Assembly (NCBI GenBank): GCA_036365145.1
Contig: JAEOAD010000012.1
Location: forward strand, 43,655,001 to 43,719,000
Origin: Orientallactaga sibirica
Lineage: Eukaryota > Chordata > Mammalia > Rodentia > Dipodidae
Direction of reading: 5' to 3'
Length of the DNA stretch: 64,000 nucleotides
Part shown: one piece after another, positions 1 through 10,699 of the stretch
Numbering within the stretch: position 1 is the first letter of the stretch
How the letters are laid out: each line of letters starts with the position of its first letter
The notes under the pieces: generated by a model
The model's input: only the letters and a program-made list of their open reading frames with translations
Database searches by the model: none
What the model was told of the DNA's origin: nothing
Made by a program: the position numbers and the translations under genes

Positions 1-780
1 GGCTGTTAAGTCCTTTAAAACATATCACTCTTGAGTTCTGGATGTCTAACATTTGAAAAAAATAGGCAGAAGAATGAGAAGAATGAGTAACTTGAAGTTT
101 ATCACAAGAAGTGAGCAGGTGTCCTTCACAGTTCAGTCTTGTGGACAAATTTTGCTTGAATGTTGAGAGGTCACTCACCTGAATGATGGCTCCCTTGCTA
201 GCATTTATGAAAGTTCACATTCTTAGATGGATAGGTTAGTGTGTTGTCTAATAAAGGGTAAGATCATCTTTCACATTGATTGCCCAGAATCATAGAATTG
301 GCATAAGAGCAAAAGGGACCTGGTAGAAGGAGAGTATTAACTGTGTCGTGACCTCATTCCTTCGGATCTTTGGGAGACTGGTTCTTGAAACACTGCAGAT
401 ACCAAAACCCACAGATGAATAAGTTCCTTATATAAAATGGCATATTATCTGCATATAATTTATATACATCCTTTCATATACTGAAAATCATCTATCTAGT
501 TAATATTCTATATTATTTGAAGAATAATGGCAAGGAAAGCATTGTACATGTTGAGCACAGATGGAAATGTGGAGCTGTGGATAAAACATGGACATTTAGA
601 AGCCTACAATAAAAGATGGCCCATGTGGTTGCTGTTACCTTTGGAAAAGCTCTATTTACAAGAAGTGACCATGTGGAAGAGGATTGTACTCTAACAGCAA
701 TTCTCTGTATATATGGGATAGGTGATATTATGTTTGTTTAATATCCAACACAAACACTTTTTTCAGCAACTTTTATTAAA
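1..780. other. AT-rich intergenic DNA, nothing recognised
   Basis: No repeat family, exon-like frame or RNA gene is recognisable here. The sequence is AT-rich with only short open frames. It ends at the target duplication of the SINE at 795. Confidence 0.6.
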
Positions 781-794
781 ATATCATTATTCAG

Positions 795-1044
795 GGCTGG
801 AGAGATGGCTTAGCAGTTAAGGTGCCAGCTCCTAAGCCTAAGAATGCTGGTTCCAATCTCCAGGTCCCACATTTAGCCAGATGCAAAGTGACACAAGGGT
901 GAAATGCGTACTTGACCACAAGGGGGAGCATGTATCTGGATTTTCTTCGCAGCAGCTGAGAGGCTGCTGGCGCGCCCATCTCTTATCTGTCTTCCTCTCC
1001 CTTTCTCTCTGTCTCTCTCTGTGTCTCCCCCCCCAAAAAAATAT
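795..1044 (+). mobile_element. tRNA-derived SINE, long variant (type B)
   Basis: The head 'ggctggagagatggcttag' carries a Pol III A-box-like stretch (tggcttagcagt), and a degraded B-box follows near 'ggttccaatct'. The body has the extra block 'caaagtgacacaaggg...cacaagggggagc' that defines the longer of the two SINE subfamilies in this window (called type B below). The tail is CT-rich and then A-rich. A perfect 14-bp target-site duplication, atatcattattcag, lies at 781-794 and 1045-1058. This shows an L1-type insertion with both ends intact. Confidence 0.9.
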
Positions 1045-1058
1045 ATATCATTATTCAG

Positions 1059-1560
1059 ATTAAAAATACTCATTAGTTTTAAAGTTCATTTTAAATAATT
1101 CCTGTCTATATTTGAGGTTCAAAACTTTAATTTAGCAAACAAGTATACAAATTCTAAATTAGAAATTTTAATTGGAGTTTCTTTAAATTTGAAAAATAAA
1201 TATCAGTAGAACTAGCATATGAAATATAATGAGCATAGAAAATATGTTTATTTCTAAAATTTGTTATAAAGTTTTCTTTAGTATATTAATGTTAACTTTA
1301 TTTTCAGTAAAGTGATATGATGCTAAGATGGATAGTATCATTTAAGATTCATCTATTAGATTTTTTCCTGAAAAGCAAATCAAACTTTAAATAATGGTTA
1401 AAGAAAAAAGTCAAGTATCCATAAACATAGTGGGCATTAAACATATGGTCCTCTAAAAATTACATACTCTATAACTATATCTATAAATACATGTTTATTC
1501 TCTAGCATATATAATTATTTTTATTATTATATTGATATTTTCTTATTATCTTATATCTAA
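1059..1560. other. AT-rich intergenic DNA, nothing recognised
   Basis: Very AT-rich DNA with no recognisable repeat, exon or RNA. It leads into the (AT)n/(TG)n array. Confidence 0.55.
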
Positions 1561-1569
1561 ATTACCAAA

Positions 1570-1589
1570 CATATATATGGATGTATATA

Positions 1590-1674
<85 letters not shown>

Positions 1675-1676
1675 TT
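1570..1676. repeat. (AT)n-(TG)n compound microsatellite
   Basis: An interrupted (TA)n run reaches about 1642 and is followed by (TG)n to about 1674 with one TTT interruption. The array keeps a frame open by chance (a Tyr/Ile then Cys/Val string), which is not a gene. Such arrays vary in length between individuals. Confidence 0.95.
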
Positions 1677-1815
1677 ATATATTAATAAAATATAAAATTA
1701 TAAAATGTATAAATATAACAAACATTTGTAATGCTAGAATCCTTTACAATTTCTTGTACAGTTCAACATATGATCATTTTTTAAATAAATTGACCATTTA
1801 AACTATAAATTTTCA

Positions 1816-2002
1816 ACTGGAAAGCTGGCTTAGTGGTTAAGGCACTTGCCAGTGAAGCCTAAGGAGTTTGGGTCTCCAGATCCCACTTAAGCCAGATGCA
1901 CATGGTAGCACATAATTCTGGAGTTCATTTGCAGTGGTTAGAGGACCTGTGTGCCCATTCTCTCTCTCTCTCTCTCTAAAATAAGTAAATAAAAATAAAA
2001 TA
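1816..2002 (+). mobile_element. tRNA-derived SINE (type A)
   Basis: Starts near 'ctggaaagctggcttagtggttaaggcac' and continues with 'aagccagatgcacatgg', the short body called type A in this window. A (CT)n run and an A-rich tail (aataagtaaataaaa) follow. A B1 begins directly after the tail. Confidence 0.85.
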
Positions 2003-2004
2003 GT

Positions 2005-2151
2005 AGCCAGGTGTGGTGGCACATGCCTTTAATCCCAGAGATAGGAGGACTGCCATGAGTTCAAGGCCACCCAGAGACTACAGAGTAAATTCCAGGTCAG
2101 CCTGAGCTAGAGTGAGACCCTACCTTGAAAAACCAAAAAATAAAAATAATA
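2005..2151 (+). mobile_element. B1 SINE (7SL-derived)
   Basis: Shows the 7SL-type start 'agccaggtgtggtggcac', then 'cctttaatccca', 'ttcaaggccaccc' and 'gagtgagaccctacc', ending in an A-rich tail. It is placed head-to-tail behind the type A SINE tail, a preferred L1 endonuclease target. Confidence 0.9.
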
Positions 2152-2159
2152 AAAATATA

Positions 2160-2827
2160 TACATTTTGCTGTTAGGAAAAGCATTCTCTATGTGTTTACT
2201 TCCTCATTTATTAATTATTTTTGAATCTCTACCTTGGCTGATTTGCATTGCCCACTTCCAGCTCTCTGTTACTATGATCCTGTTCTGAAGTAATGTGTGC
2301 CCAAAGACATGGTATTGATAGAGCAGTTTCTCAGAATTCCTAATAGAAGTCATGTTAGCTGTGGTTCCTCATGGATCATTGTGTGATCATTTACCTATGC
2401 ATGTTTTGTTGAATGTTGGGAATTATATATAGGATACTATGTGATACTATATTTATGAAGAATGACAGACAACTGATAGCTTTGCAATTATATCACTTGA
2501 TCCTGACTTAGTTTCATGATTAACTTTTATAATGGTAAGTATTCTCTCTCTCTTTGTCTTAGCTCATCAGTATCCTCCAATATGTGTATGCAATACTATA
2601 AGGCCTCTTCCCCTCCTCACTGATAGGACTTGTTCTCCAAAGTTGATTTTCTTTGTTCTACAGGAGTTCAACCTTCTTGGAAATCCTTTCCAGAATTGTA
2701 GTTGTATGGGCTTCTTTCAAAAACAGCTCCAAATCTGCATTCAGATCGTGGCTTTCCTAGTTATATCTTGGATCAACACATTTTTAGGACCTTGTAAGTT
2801 TTCACTGTGTTTGTGCAAATTTGTTAT
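2160..2827. other. Unique DNA, no gene supported
   Basis: No repeat is recognised. 2664-2793 looks superficially like an internal exon (polypyrimidine tract plus cag before it, gtaagt after it, open frame). The encoded peptide resembles no family I know, and the frame runs on into the antisense LTR downstream. Confidence 0.5.
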
Positions 2828-3031
2828 TGTTGCAGCCGGGTTTGCAATGCTGGCAGAAATCACCCGAACAAGAGCAGTTTGTGGAAAAAAAAAATGTTTA
2901 TTTGGGTTTAGAAGCTCAAAGGGAAGCTCTATGATGGCAGAGGAAAATGATGGCATGAGCAGAGGGTGGACATCATCCCTTGGGCAACATAAGGTGTACA
3001 ATAGCAACAGGAATGTGTGCCAAACACTGGC

Positions 3032-3037
3032 AAGGGA
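3032..3037. repeat. 6-bp target-site duplication (left), aaggga
   Basis: aaggga precedes the TG start of the inserted LTR and recurs at 3467-3472 directly after its CA end. A 6-bp duplication is typical of class II (ERVK) integrases. Confidence 0.85.
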
Positions 3038-3466
3038 TGTCCCCTCCAGCAGGACTCAGTTATTCGGGGGACGCGAGGGGGACCAGGCCTGAGGAGAGAT
3101 GGGCGAGAAAAAGGAACGAGACCAAGCAAAGAGTTGTCAAGGTCTCGTTTATTAGACTCCAAGCACAGTTTTTTAAGCAGACAGAACAAGGAAGTAAAAA
3201 GGAGGCACTGGGCAGGGGACCAGGTCTTGGGTAAGGGGAGGCACTGGGTGGGAGACCAAGTCTTGGGTAAACTGGGTGGGGGACCAAGTCTTGGATAAAT
3301 TCCTGGAACATTCTACAGTTACAACATTTTGCGGTCATTCTTAGAATGTAGGTTATACATTTAACAGTTACAGGTGTTTATCGTTCCACATGCATGGTTA
3401 GCAACAAGTCGCATTGTTCTCAGGGCAGCTACCTCCTTAAGCCCAGTTTTGGCTCGGGTTCCAACA
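3038..3466 (-). mobile_element. Solo LTR of a class II (ERVK/IAP-like) retrovirus
   Basis: The unit has TG...CA ends (tgtcccctcc ... ggttccaaca read on +) and is 429 bp long. On the minus strand it begins 'tgttggaacccgagcc', and has a polyadenylation signal within 'tctaataaacgagacc' (about 3140-3155) followed by a GC-richer R/U5-like part. U3 holds a short tandem repeat (3200-3300). The flanking 6-bp duplication fits ERVK. No internal retroviral sequence is present, so it is a solo LTR left by LTR-LTR recombination. CpGs are largely retained in the U5-like part, suggesting it is younger than its host LTR. Confidence 0.82.
3200..3300. repeat. Minisatellite-like repeats in the ERVK U3
   Basis: Three imperfect tandem copies of a unit of the type 'actgggtgggggaccaagtcttgggtaa' occur in a row. 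They have the position and size of U3 enhancer repeats in retroviral LTRs. Enhancer function is inference. Confidence 0.7.
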
Positions 3467-3472
3467 AAGGGA
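3467..3472. repeat. 6-bp target-site duplication (right), aaggga
   Basis: Perfect copy of 3032-3037, directly after the LTR's CA end. Confidence 0.85.
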
Positions 3473-3612
3473 AAACTGGCTATAATTCCCATAAGCTCAC
3501 CCCCAACAAGACACTGCCTCCAGGAGGCATTAATTCCCAAATCTCCATCAGCTTGGAAACTAGCATTCAGAACGCCAAAGTTTATGGGGGACACCTGAAT
3601 CAAACCACCACA

Positions 3613-4365
3613 TTCCAACCCTGGTCCCCATAAACTGATAACCGTACATGATGTAAAATTCAGTGCATTCATTTCATCTTTAAAAGTTCCTATAGTTTTT
3701 ATCAATCCTAATGATGTTCAAACATTGCCATAATCTGTCTTTTAAGTGAGCCATAATTCCAAAACTTCCCCCCCAAAACAGAATAAACATTCACTCTGCA
3801 AAGTATGGCATTGGGTATAGCAAACAAATATTCAATCAATACAAGATTTAAAACAACCAGGGCAAATATCAAACTCTGTAGCTCTAAGTCCAACTACTGT
3901 AGCCAGTGACAAATCTCCAAGTCTGCTAATTCTAACCAGCAACAAGTCTGGGATTCTAGTTCCGCCCCTCCAGCTAGGCTACTCACAGTCCTGGAAAACT
4001 TCATCTGGGGACAGCAGCTCTCCTTAGCAGTCATCTTGTGGTCTGAGCATCTCTGCTGGGTCTCGACTGCAACCCACGGTCCACCCTCAAGGCTCCATCT
4101 GGTCTCCATGCAGGCAATCCTGTTTTACACTGCCCATGGTCATTTCCCAAACATAAAACCATGTTGTAAATTCAGTGACCCTCTCTTTAATCCCCATAAT
4201 AGCAGGAGGGGTGTCAATTTGTTAATCCATGGAGAAAATAAGCAGACTTTGAAGAACAGGACACTCCTTCAGCATTCAGGCCCTATTCATAAGACTTTGC
4301 ATTCTTTCTATTTTACCTACAAGTGTCAGGTAGCCCAATCTCAATGATTATAAACTCTCAAACAA
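3613..4365 (-). mobile_element. MaLR internal region, antisense, 5' truncated
   Basis: Read on the minus strand, this runs into the LTR through 'ggggaccagggttggaa|tgtggtgg', a polypurine-type junction like 'gggggccaagggcggaa|tgtggtag' at 31042-31066. It shares 'gctggaggggcggaa' with the internal region of the intact element (about 30736-30750). No long frame survives. Its 5' end is lost at the adjacent sense LTR piece. Confidence 0.7.
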
Positions 4366-5935
4366 TTGCAGCTCAATGGATAGCATGACTGTGGATGCAA
4401 TGTGATCAGGTGCTTCAAGCTCTTGCCACAATGCCTTCCTCACAGGATGGTCTTAATCTTCTAACTGTGAGTCAGAATAAATACTTAAGTTGCTTTTGTC
4501 AGATATTTTGCAACATATGAACAAAGTTACTAATGCAGAAAATTGATATTCAGAATAGGGCCATTGCTTTGGTGAAGCTGACAGTGTGATTTACAGACTT
4601 TTAGAATTCATTTGGGGGGGGTGGATATTGAAAACTTTGGAAATTTGTTTGAAAAAAAGCTTTATATTGCTATAAATAGAACTTAAGGAGCCATGCTGGT
4701 AGGAATTTAAAGACCAGAATGCCAAAGGACATGCACACAGTAGAGGTCGGCCTCACAGGTTTTCTGATGGCAACAATGATTCTGTTAAGAAGTGGACTAG
4801 AGGCAATTCAGATGGTCTGGCAAAGAATTGGGTTTAATTTTTTTCCCTTTGTTTAAGAACCTGAATGAAACTGAATTCAAACATAAGAGAATAATTTTCT
4901 TGATGGTGATGGAAATTATAAGATAGGATGGCATTCAAGCTGTGGCATAGTTATTCTTTTTTTATTTCTATGACTCAGGTCTATAGTGAAAAAAGACTAA
5001 AAAGTAGAGAAGGAAGGTTTGAAAATGTTCAGTTTGGCAAGAAAAGAGTGCAAGAGAGTTTAAAATTTCAGATGAGGCTGATTCAAAAGCAGCTGTAACT
5101 GTTAAAGAGATTACAATCTTTAAAAGAAATCTGGCACTCTACACCTCAGCAATGGGTCAACAGGAAAGGTACCCCAAGAATAAAATGGAATCACAAAAGG
5201 CTCCATCATGTAAATATGAAAATTCATGTGAAAGGAGAGAGCCACACTGAAAATGCTGCTGGAGAGGATCTGCTTAAAAGCAACTATGAAATCATTTACC
5301 CAAAGTCATGCTAGAAGGCACACAAAGGTTGATACAACTGTGGTCTGTGAGAGCTAAGCTATGTCTCCAACTAGCAGAAGAATTTAGCAGTGTCATTTAT
5401 GTGGTACTAGTTTTGCAGGCACGAAAGATGCAGTATTAAAGGGCACATGAAGTCTTGTATGTTGGAAGTAGGTAACTTAGTTTTAATTTGATATTGACTC
5501 TCAGTCAAGCAATAGCTTTCAGTCTCAGAACAGACTTTGGACTGTTAAACAGTGATGGATTTTTGAAGATTGTGGACTTTTGAAGATGTATGGAATGAAT
5601 TTTGTATTATTATGGTCATGAGCATATAGAGATAAGGAAGGAGTTGAAGATGATGTATTTGATGATTAAGTTTGACAAGGGGTAAACTTATAATGGTTAA
5701 TATCAATTGTCAACCTTATTGACTCTCTATTTACCTAAGAGACAAATTTCTGGGCATGTATGTGAGAATGTTTCTAGATTGGGTTGAGATGAGAGACTCA
5801 CCCTAAGTGTGGGTGGCATCATTTCATGGCTAGAGTTGGAATATAGAAGATATTAGAATAGAGAAGAGACTGAATAAAAAGGGAGACTAGCCAAGTGTCA
5901 GTATCTTTTATTCTTTGTTTCTTAACAAGAGAAAT
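4366..5935 (+). mobile_element. Degraded MaLR/ERVL fragments, sense
   Basis: 4380-4535 resembles the 3' part of a rodent MaLR LTR (gccacaatgccttcctcac, agtcagaataaa, aagttgctttt, ending 'aaagttactaatgcag'). Internal-region-like sequence follows, and 5480-5690 resembles the end of a MaLR internal region (ggacttttgaagatg...ttttgtatta). 5692-5935 begins like an ERVL/MaLR LTR (ggttaatatcaattgtcaacc) and ends in a partial copy. No target duplication was found. Exact boundaries and subfamily are uncertain. Confidence 0.55.
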
Positions 5936-6570
5936 GCTTATTCCTATGGAAGAATTAAACATATGCATTGTGAGGACATAGACAATTTTACACATTAATT
6001 TTAGCTCTAGATAATGCCTAGCACAAGGTTTATACTACATAACTATATAGTAAAAATAATATCAGAGTAATTCATTCATTCATTTAAGTTATAGTTTATA
6101 AATTATCATATAAATTCTTTATAGATTCAGTGTTGTTAGTAATGAAATGCATGTATTTCATTTCATTTATGATAAACAGAGCATCTTCCTAGCTTTTCTT
6201 GACCTTTAAATACTGAGAGTTGCTGTCAAGTTGGTCACGTGCATAGAAAAGAATGAGTGTCCAGGTTAAATCCAAGCCAAGCACTAAAAATTCTGCCATT
6301 GAAACTTTATCAGTAATCAGAATATGCTGTTGCTTCAATCTTATGGTTTAAAAATAGATTTATGTGATCTTTTAAATTTTCTTGAAAAGTGTATTATATT
6401 CTCAAGCAACCAAAATAAAAATAAAAAGCCCCTTTTGTACTTTTCCACCCCCTTCTCAGTATATTGTTTTGGAAAATAGAACACTGATAAATTAACCTAG
6501 TGGCCAAGGAAAAATCAAAAAAGTTTTGTAAGATTAGATTTTACCCTAATGTTGCTATTAATATCTAAAA
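5936..6570. other. AT-rich DNA, possible old L2/MIR tail
   Basis: No gene is seen. 6003-6040 ('tagataatgcctagcacaagg') resembles the 3' end of L2/MIR elements but is too short to be sure. The rest is unremarkable. Confidence 0.4.
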
Positions 6571-6580
6571 TATCCTGCTT

Positions 6581-6806
6581 GGGCTGGAGAGAATGCTTAG
6601 TGGTTAAGGCCCTTGTCTTCAAAGCCAAATGGCCCAGGTTTGATTCTCTAGTACCCACATAAGACAGATGCACAAGGTGGCACATGAATCTGGAGTTCAT
6701 TTGCAGGAGCTGAAGGCCCTGACATGCCCATTCTCTTTCTTTATCTACCTCTATCCATCCCTCTCTCAAATAAGTAAATAAAGTAAATAAATAAAATTTA
6801 AAAAAA
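6581..6806 (+). mobile_element. tRNA-derived SINE (type A)
   Basis: A good type A copy: 'gggctggagagaatgcttagtggttaagg', a B-box-like 'ggtttgattctc', 'agatgcacaaggtggcac', a pyrimidine run and the tail 'aataagtaaataaagtaaataaataaaa'. The target duplication atcctgct flanks it at 6572-6579 and 6807-6814. Confidence 0.9.
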
Positions 6807-6814
6807 TCCTGCTG

Positions 6815-7540
6815 TACTGATCTACCAACAATTAAAAATCAAAATAAATTTGTCAGAGTTTTGAAAAGCATCTCAAGAATGGAAAATTTGAGTCATTTTT
6901 TCCTATGTTGAGAAAAACATTGAGAAAAAAAACAACAAAGCTACAAATCTCCTCAAGAATCTTTTATACCTGTCAATATACAAATAAATACTTGAGCACC
7001 TTTTGCTTCCTTACATTTCACAAAATGTCAAGAAATATGAGCAAATGTTTCTCTTACTCTAAGTTTGACAGTGGGGTGACTATATAGAGGTGTACACTAA
7101 TACAAAACCACCCTTGTTTAAATCAGTAACTATTCAAATTCTGCCGCCTTCTCATTCATTTAATAGATGTTTTTACATGGATGCGATATTATAATGGGTT
7201 CTGATAAACCTCTTTTATACATTTCCCCCTTTTCACATTTGCCCAACTGTTACCTTTCCTATCTTACTGCTTTTCCTACAAAATCTGTTCTTTCTTCATA
7301 GATGTGGCACTTTCTATTTTCTCAGCCTGAAAGGTACATTACTCAGGAATACATATGGCTTCCTCCAACACTTTATTTAGGTCCTTAATCATATTTCACC
7401 TGCTTTGAAAGGTCTTAGTCATTTACTTTATCTAATTTAGTGGCATTTTCCCCTTACCTGCTTTATTTTTCTTCTTCACTGTTATCACTCCATGACATGA
7501 TTTGTGTTTATTGTTTAATTATTTATTTATTTATTCATTC
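6815..7540. other. Unique DNA, nothing recognised
   Basis: AT-rich, with no repeat or gene recognised. Confidence 0.5.
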
Positions 7541-7676
7541 CTTTTTTTTTTTTTTTTTACTTCAGACAGGGTCTTGCTGGGCATCTCAGGCTGGCATGGA
7601 ATTTGCTTTACAGCCCTCACTGACTCAAACTACTCAATCCTTCTCCCTGAGTGCTGGGATTATAGGGATGCCCTAG
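7541..7676 (-). mobile_element. Old B1 SINE, antisense
   Basis: A T-run followed by 'cagacagggtcttgctgggc', 'ggctggcatggaa' and 'ctgagtgctgggattataggga' is an antisense B1. It is diverged and lacks the last bases of the head. Confidence 0.85.
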
Positions 7677-7689
7677 TGGGCTCAGTGCA

Positions 7690-8171
7690 TGTCTGATTAT
7701 TGTGTATGATTTAACACAAGAATGCAAGCTTTGGGAAAGCCTGGCTTTGATTATTTTATGCCACTATCTCATCACCTTAGCAATGTATGGTGTGGACCAT
7801 ACTTGTTATAGGCATCTACTGACCAAGCCATGAAAGCGGCACTTGGCTCCAAGTCCAGGCTGAATATGAAGATGTGGTTTCCTATATCATCCTTTGTCTG
7901 GTAGCTTTCTCTGTCATTTTGAGGTAGAATATCTTGATTATTCTGTTTTGTCAACAACATTTTCTGCCCAAACTAGGGTCTTAACGTGCACCTACAAGTC
8001 ACAGTCTCCAAGCAACTTGATGACTGGGATTTCAAGTCCCAGAGTACCAACTCATGCCTAGTAATTCTGTCTCCACATCTCTTCAATCTGCAACTTTCCC
8101 ACCAGCCACATCTTATGATTGGGCAGCTAATGATCTCACGTATCTGTGTGTGGTTGCTACTGCCAAGATGG
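7690..8171. other. Unique DNA, nothing recognised
   Basis: No repeat or gene is recognised. It ends at the L1 target site. Confidence 0.5.
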
Positions 8172-8183
8172 TATATCAATTCT
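8172..8183. repeat. 12-bp target-site duplication (left) of L1
   Basis: tatatcaattct here is repeated exactly at 10684-10695, just beyond the L1 A-rich tail. Confidence 0.9.
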
Positions 8184-8906
8184 GACAGAAGTGAGTTGGA
8201 ATCTCAAAGTAGTTTTAATTTGCGTTTTCCTGATGTCTAACGGTGTAGAACAGGTTTTTAGATGGTTATATGACATCTGTATTTCTTCTGGTGAGAACTC
8301 TCTATTTAGTTCCATAGCCCATTTTTTTAAATTGGGTTGTTTGATTTCTTATTGTTTTGTTTTTTGAGTTCTTTGTATGTTCTGGATATTAATCCTCTGT
8401 CAGATGTGTAACTGGCAAAGATTTTCTCCCACTCTGTAGGTTGTCTCTTTGCTCTATTCAGTGTCCTTTGCTGTACAAAAGCTTTGTAATTTCATGAGGT
8501 CCCAGTGGTTGACTAGTAGTTTTATTTCCTGAGCAATTGGAATCATATGCAGAAAGTCACTGCCTATGCCAATATGCTGAAGGGTTTCTCCTAACTTGTC
8601 CTCTAGCAATTTCAGAGTTTCAGGTCTGATATTGAGGTCCCTGATCCACTTGGGCTTGATTCTTGTGCATGGAGAATGACAAGGATCTATTTTCATCCTT
8701 CTACATATAGATACCAGTTTTCCCAGCACCACTTGTTGAAGAGGCTGTCTTTTCTCTGATGAATATTTTTGGCATTTTTGTCAAAAACCAGATGGCTGTA
8801 GCTGCCTGGATTAACATCTGGATCCTCTGTTCTGTTCCATTGATCTACATGTCTGTATTTGTGTCAATACCATGCTATTTTGTTACTATGGCTTTATAAA
8901 ATAAAT
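8184..8906 (-). mobile_element. Inverted 5' segment of a twin-primed L1 (ORF2 part)
   Basis: Antisense L1 ORF2 upstream of the C-terminal domain. On the minus strand, 8454-8732 is still open and reads like the ORF2 region before the Cys motif (for example 'DLNIRPETLKLLEDKLGE'). The neighbouring segment at 8907 is sense L1 starting almost where this one stops in ORF2 order. Both lie inside one pair of target duplications, so this is one insertion with a 5' inversion. Confidence 0.9.
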
Positions 8907-9062
8907 GTTGGCAAGGATACAGAAAAAGGAGAACCCTTCTACACTGTTGGTGGGAATGTAAACTGGTACAGCCATTGTGGAAATCAGTGTGGAGGTTCTT
9001 GAGACAGCTACAAATAGATTTACCAGATGATCCAGCTATAGCACTCTTAGACATATATCCTA

Positions 9063-9114
<52 letters not shown>

Positions 9115-10683
9115 CTCTTCTCATTACTTTAGAGATACTAGCACAACCATGTTTATTGCTACTCTATTCACAATAGCTAGGAAATGGAACCAGCCTAGAT
9201 GTCCCTCCACAGATGAATATAGAATAAAGATGTGGTTCATTTACACAATGAAATTGATGGATCTGGAAAGGATTATACTAAGTGGGGTAACCAAGGCCCA
9301 GAAAGCCAAACATAGCATGTTCTCTCCCATATGTGAATCCTAGCTACAAATGTATAGACTTGTGTATGAGGTGAAACCAAAAATCAGTAGCAGAGGCCAG
9401 TAAGCTAGAAAAAGTCTATAAGGGAGGGAGGAGAGGGGAGAACTTAAGGGGATGATATTGTATATATGTAAGTAGAAGACAGACTACAGGGAGAGGAAAG
9501 GCCTAAGTGAGGCCAGGGGAAGAGATTATGTAAAAGATGGGCAGGGTGGAGGATCAATCAAAATTCAAGATATTCTGAATAAGACATATGAAAGCCTACT
9601 TTTTTGAATAATGGCACATCCAGAAGCCATAGATTGTTACTAGACAACTTTCAGTGCCAGGGATGGGATACCTTCCAATGAGTTGTTGGCCACAAAGGTC
9701 CCTGTCACCTCCAAAACATTACAGGCTATTGCCAAGGCCCTTGGTTTCCCTTGAGAAACATATGGTAAGGCCCTATTGCGGAAGACTTTATATGCCTGAG
9801 AGGTAAGGTCACTGAGAAATTAAGCTGGTGCTGAGCAGAAAACATTCTCCCTATAGACCAGTCAACTGAAAGCTGGAAAAAGCTGCACTGCATGCAGTCC
9901 TACAGGAGACAGAAGTCATTAGCTTTGAAAACAGTGGACACTGGAAACCTCAAGTTTGGCCAGACAGGCCTAATGACTGAATGAGTGCAAAAATGGCATG
10001 TCTGCTCTGGGGGAAACCAACTGCTCTCTAATTGGACTGAAGGCCCACTCTATGGGAGGGAATATATGCCTGGTACTGAAAACATAATCAAAAGCCTATG
10101 GCAGGGTAGGTCATGAGCATTAGGGGTATAAGGTCTGCTCTTGTCTGGCAAAATATGTTTCTTATTCTCACCAAACTGCCCTGAAAGCACTACACTTAAT
10201 GTTCATATTCATATATTAATGCTTCTCTCACTTCTGGTTTGAGAAGCTTCTGTTTTCAGATGGTGATGACCACTGGGATGACCCAAAAGTCAACATAGTG
10301 CTGAGAAGAAGGGATGGAGGAGTGTCCAGCACTGAAACATCTCTATCACACCCTCCAAGGTTCAGGTTCCATTGCAGAAGTGGCAGAAAGGATATAAGAG
10401 CCAAAGGAAGAATATCACTCCTTACAATGTAATTGCCCAGACAGAAATTTGGCTTGATATCCATGACCTCACAGTGTCTAGAAAAACCTTTAAAAGACCC
10501 TCATAATAAGATTAAAAGACAATGACATCAAAATTAAAAAAAAAAAAGATTAATGGAGAGAAGGAGGGGATATAATGGATAGGAGAATTGTGAAGAGGAA
10601 AGAGGGGGAGGGGAGGGAAATATAATGGTTTATTGTCTGTAAGTATAGAAGCTGTCAATAAAAAATAAAATAAAATAAAATAC
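8907..10683 (+). mobile_element. L1 3' part: ORF2 C-terminus, 3' UTR and A-rich tail
   Basis: Sense L1. 8907-9343 reads as the ORF2 C-terminal region ('LPDDPAIALLDIYP', 'MFIATLFTIARKWNQPRCPS', 'IKMWFIYTMK'), interrupted by a (TA)n expansion at 9067-9110. The long 3' UTR contains the block 9556-9720, which also occurs at 12958-13112. The tail is 'aataaaaaataaaataaaataaaata'. With the inverted part the insertion is 2.5 kb, 5' truncated and non-autonomous. Confidence 0.92.
9067..9110. repeat. (TA)n microsatellite inside L1 ORF2
   Basis: About 22 TA units follow 'atcctaggca', at a point where ORF2 would continue its C-terminal domain. The array arose after or with the insertion. Confidence 0.95.
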
Positions 10684-10695
10684 TATATCAATTCT
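10684..10695. repeat. 12-bp target-site duplication (right) of L1
   Basis: Exact copy of 8172-8183. Confidence 0.9.
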
Positions 10696-10699
10696 AAGC

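Larger units (their letters stand above)
2828..3612 (-). mobile_element. Antisense MaLR-type LTR, split by an ERVK LTR
   Basis: In antisense the two flanking parts (2828-3031 and 3473-3612) match the solo LTR at 39509-39860 piece by piece. Shared pieces are the start 'tgtggtggtttgattcagg', 'gtcccccataaact', 'gatggagatttggg', the AATAAA region and the end near 'gtaaacccgg'. The LTR is oriented as the 3' LTR of an element whose internal region continues to about 4365. The split is caused by the 429-bp ERVK LTR at 3038-3466. Confidence 0.85.

Noticed and set aside
795..900. tRNA gene from A- and B-box-like motifs
   Set aside because: The boxes belong to tRNA-derived SINEs and no cloverleaf can be formed.
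1532..1801. 89-codon Tyr/Ile/Cys/Val-rich frame
   Set aside because: It is a translation of the (AT)n-(TG)n microsatellite.
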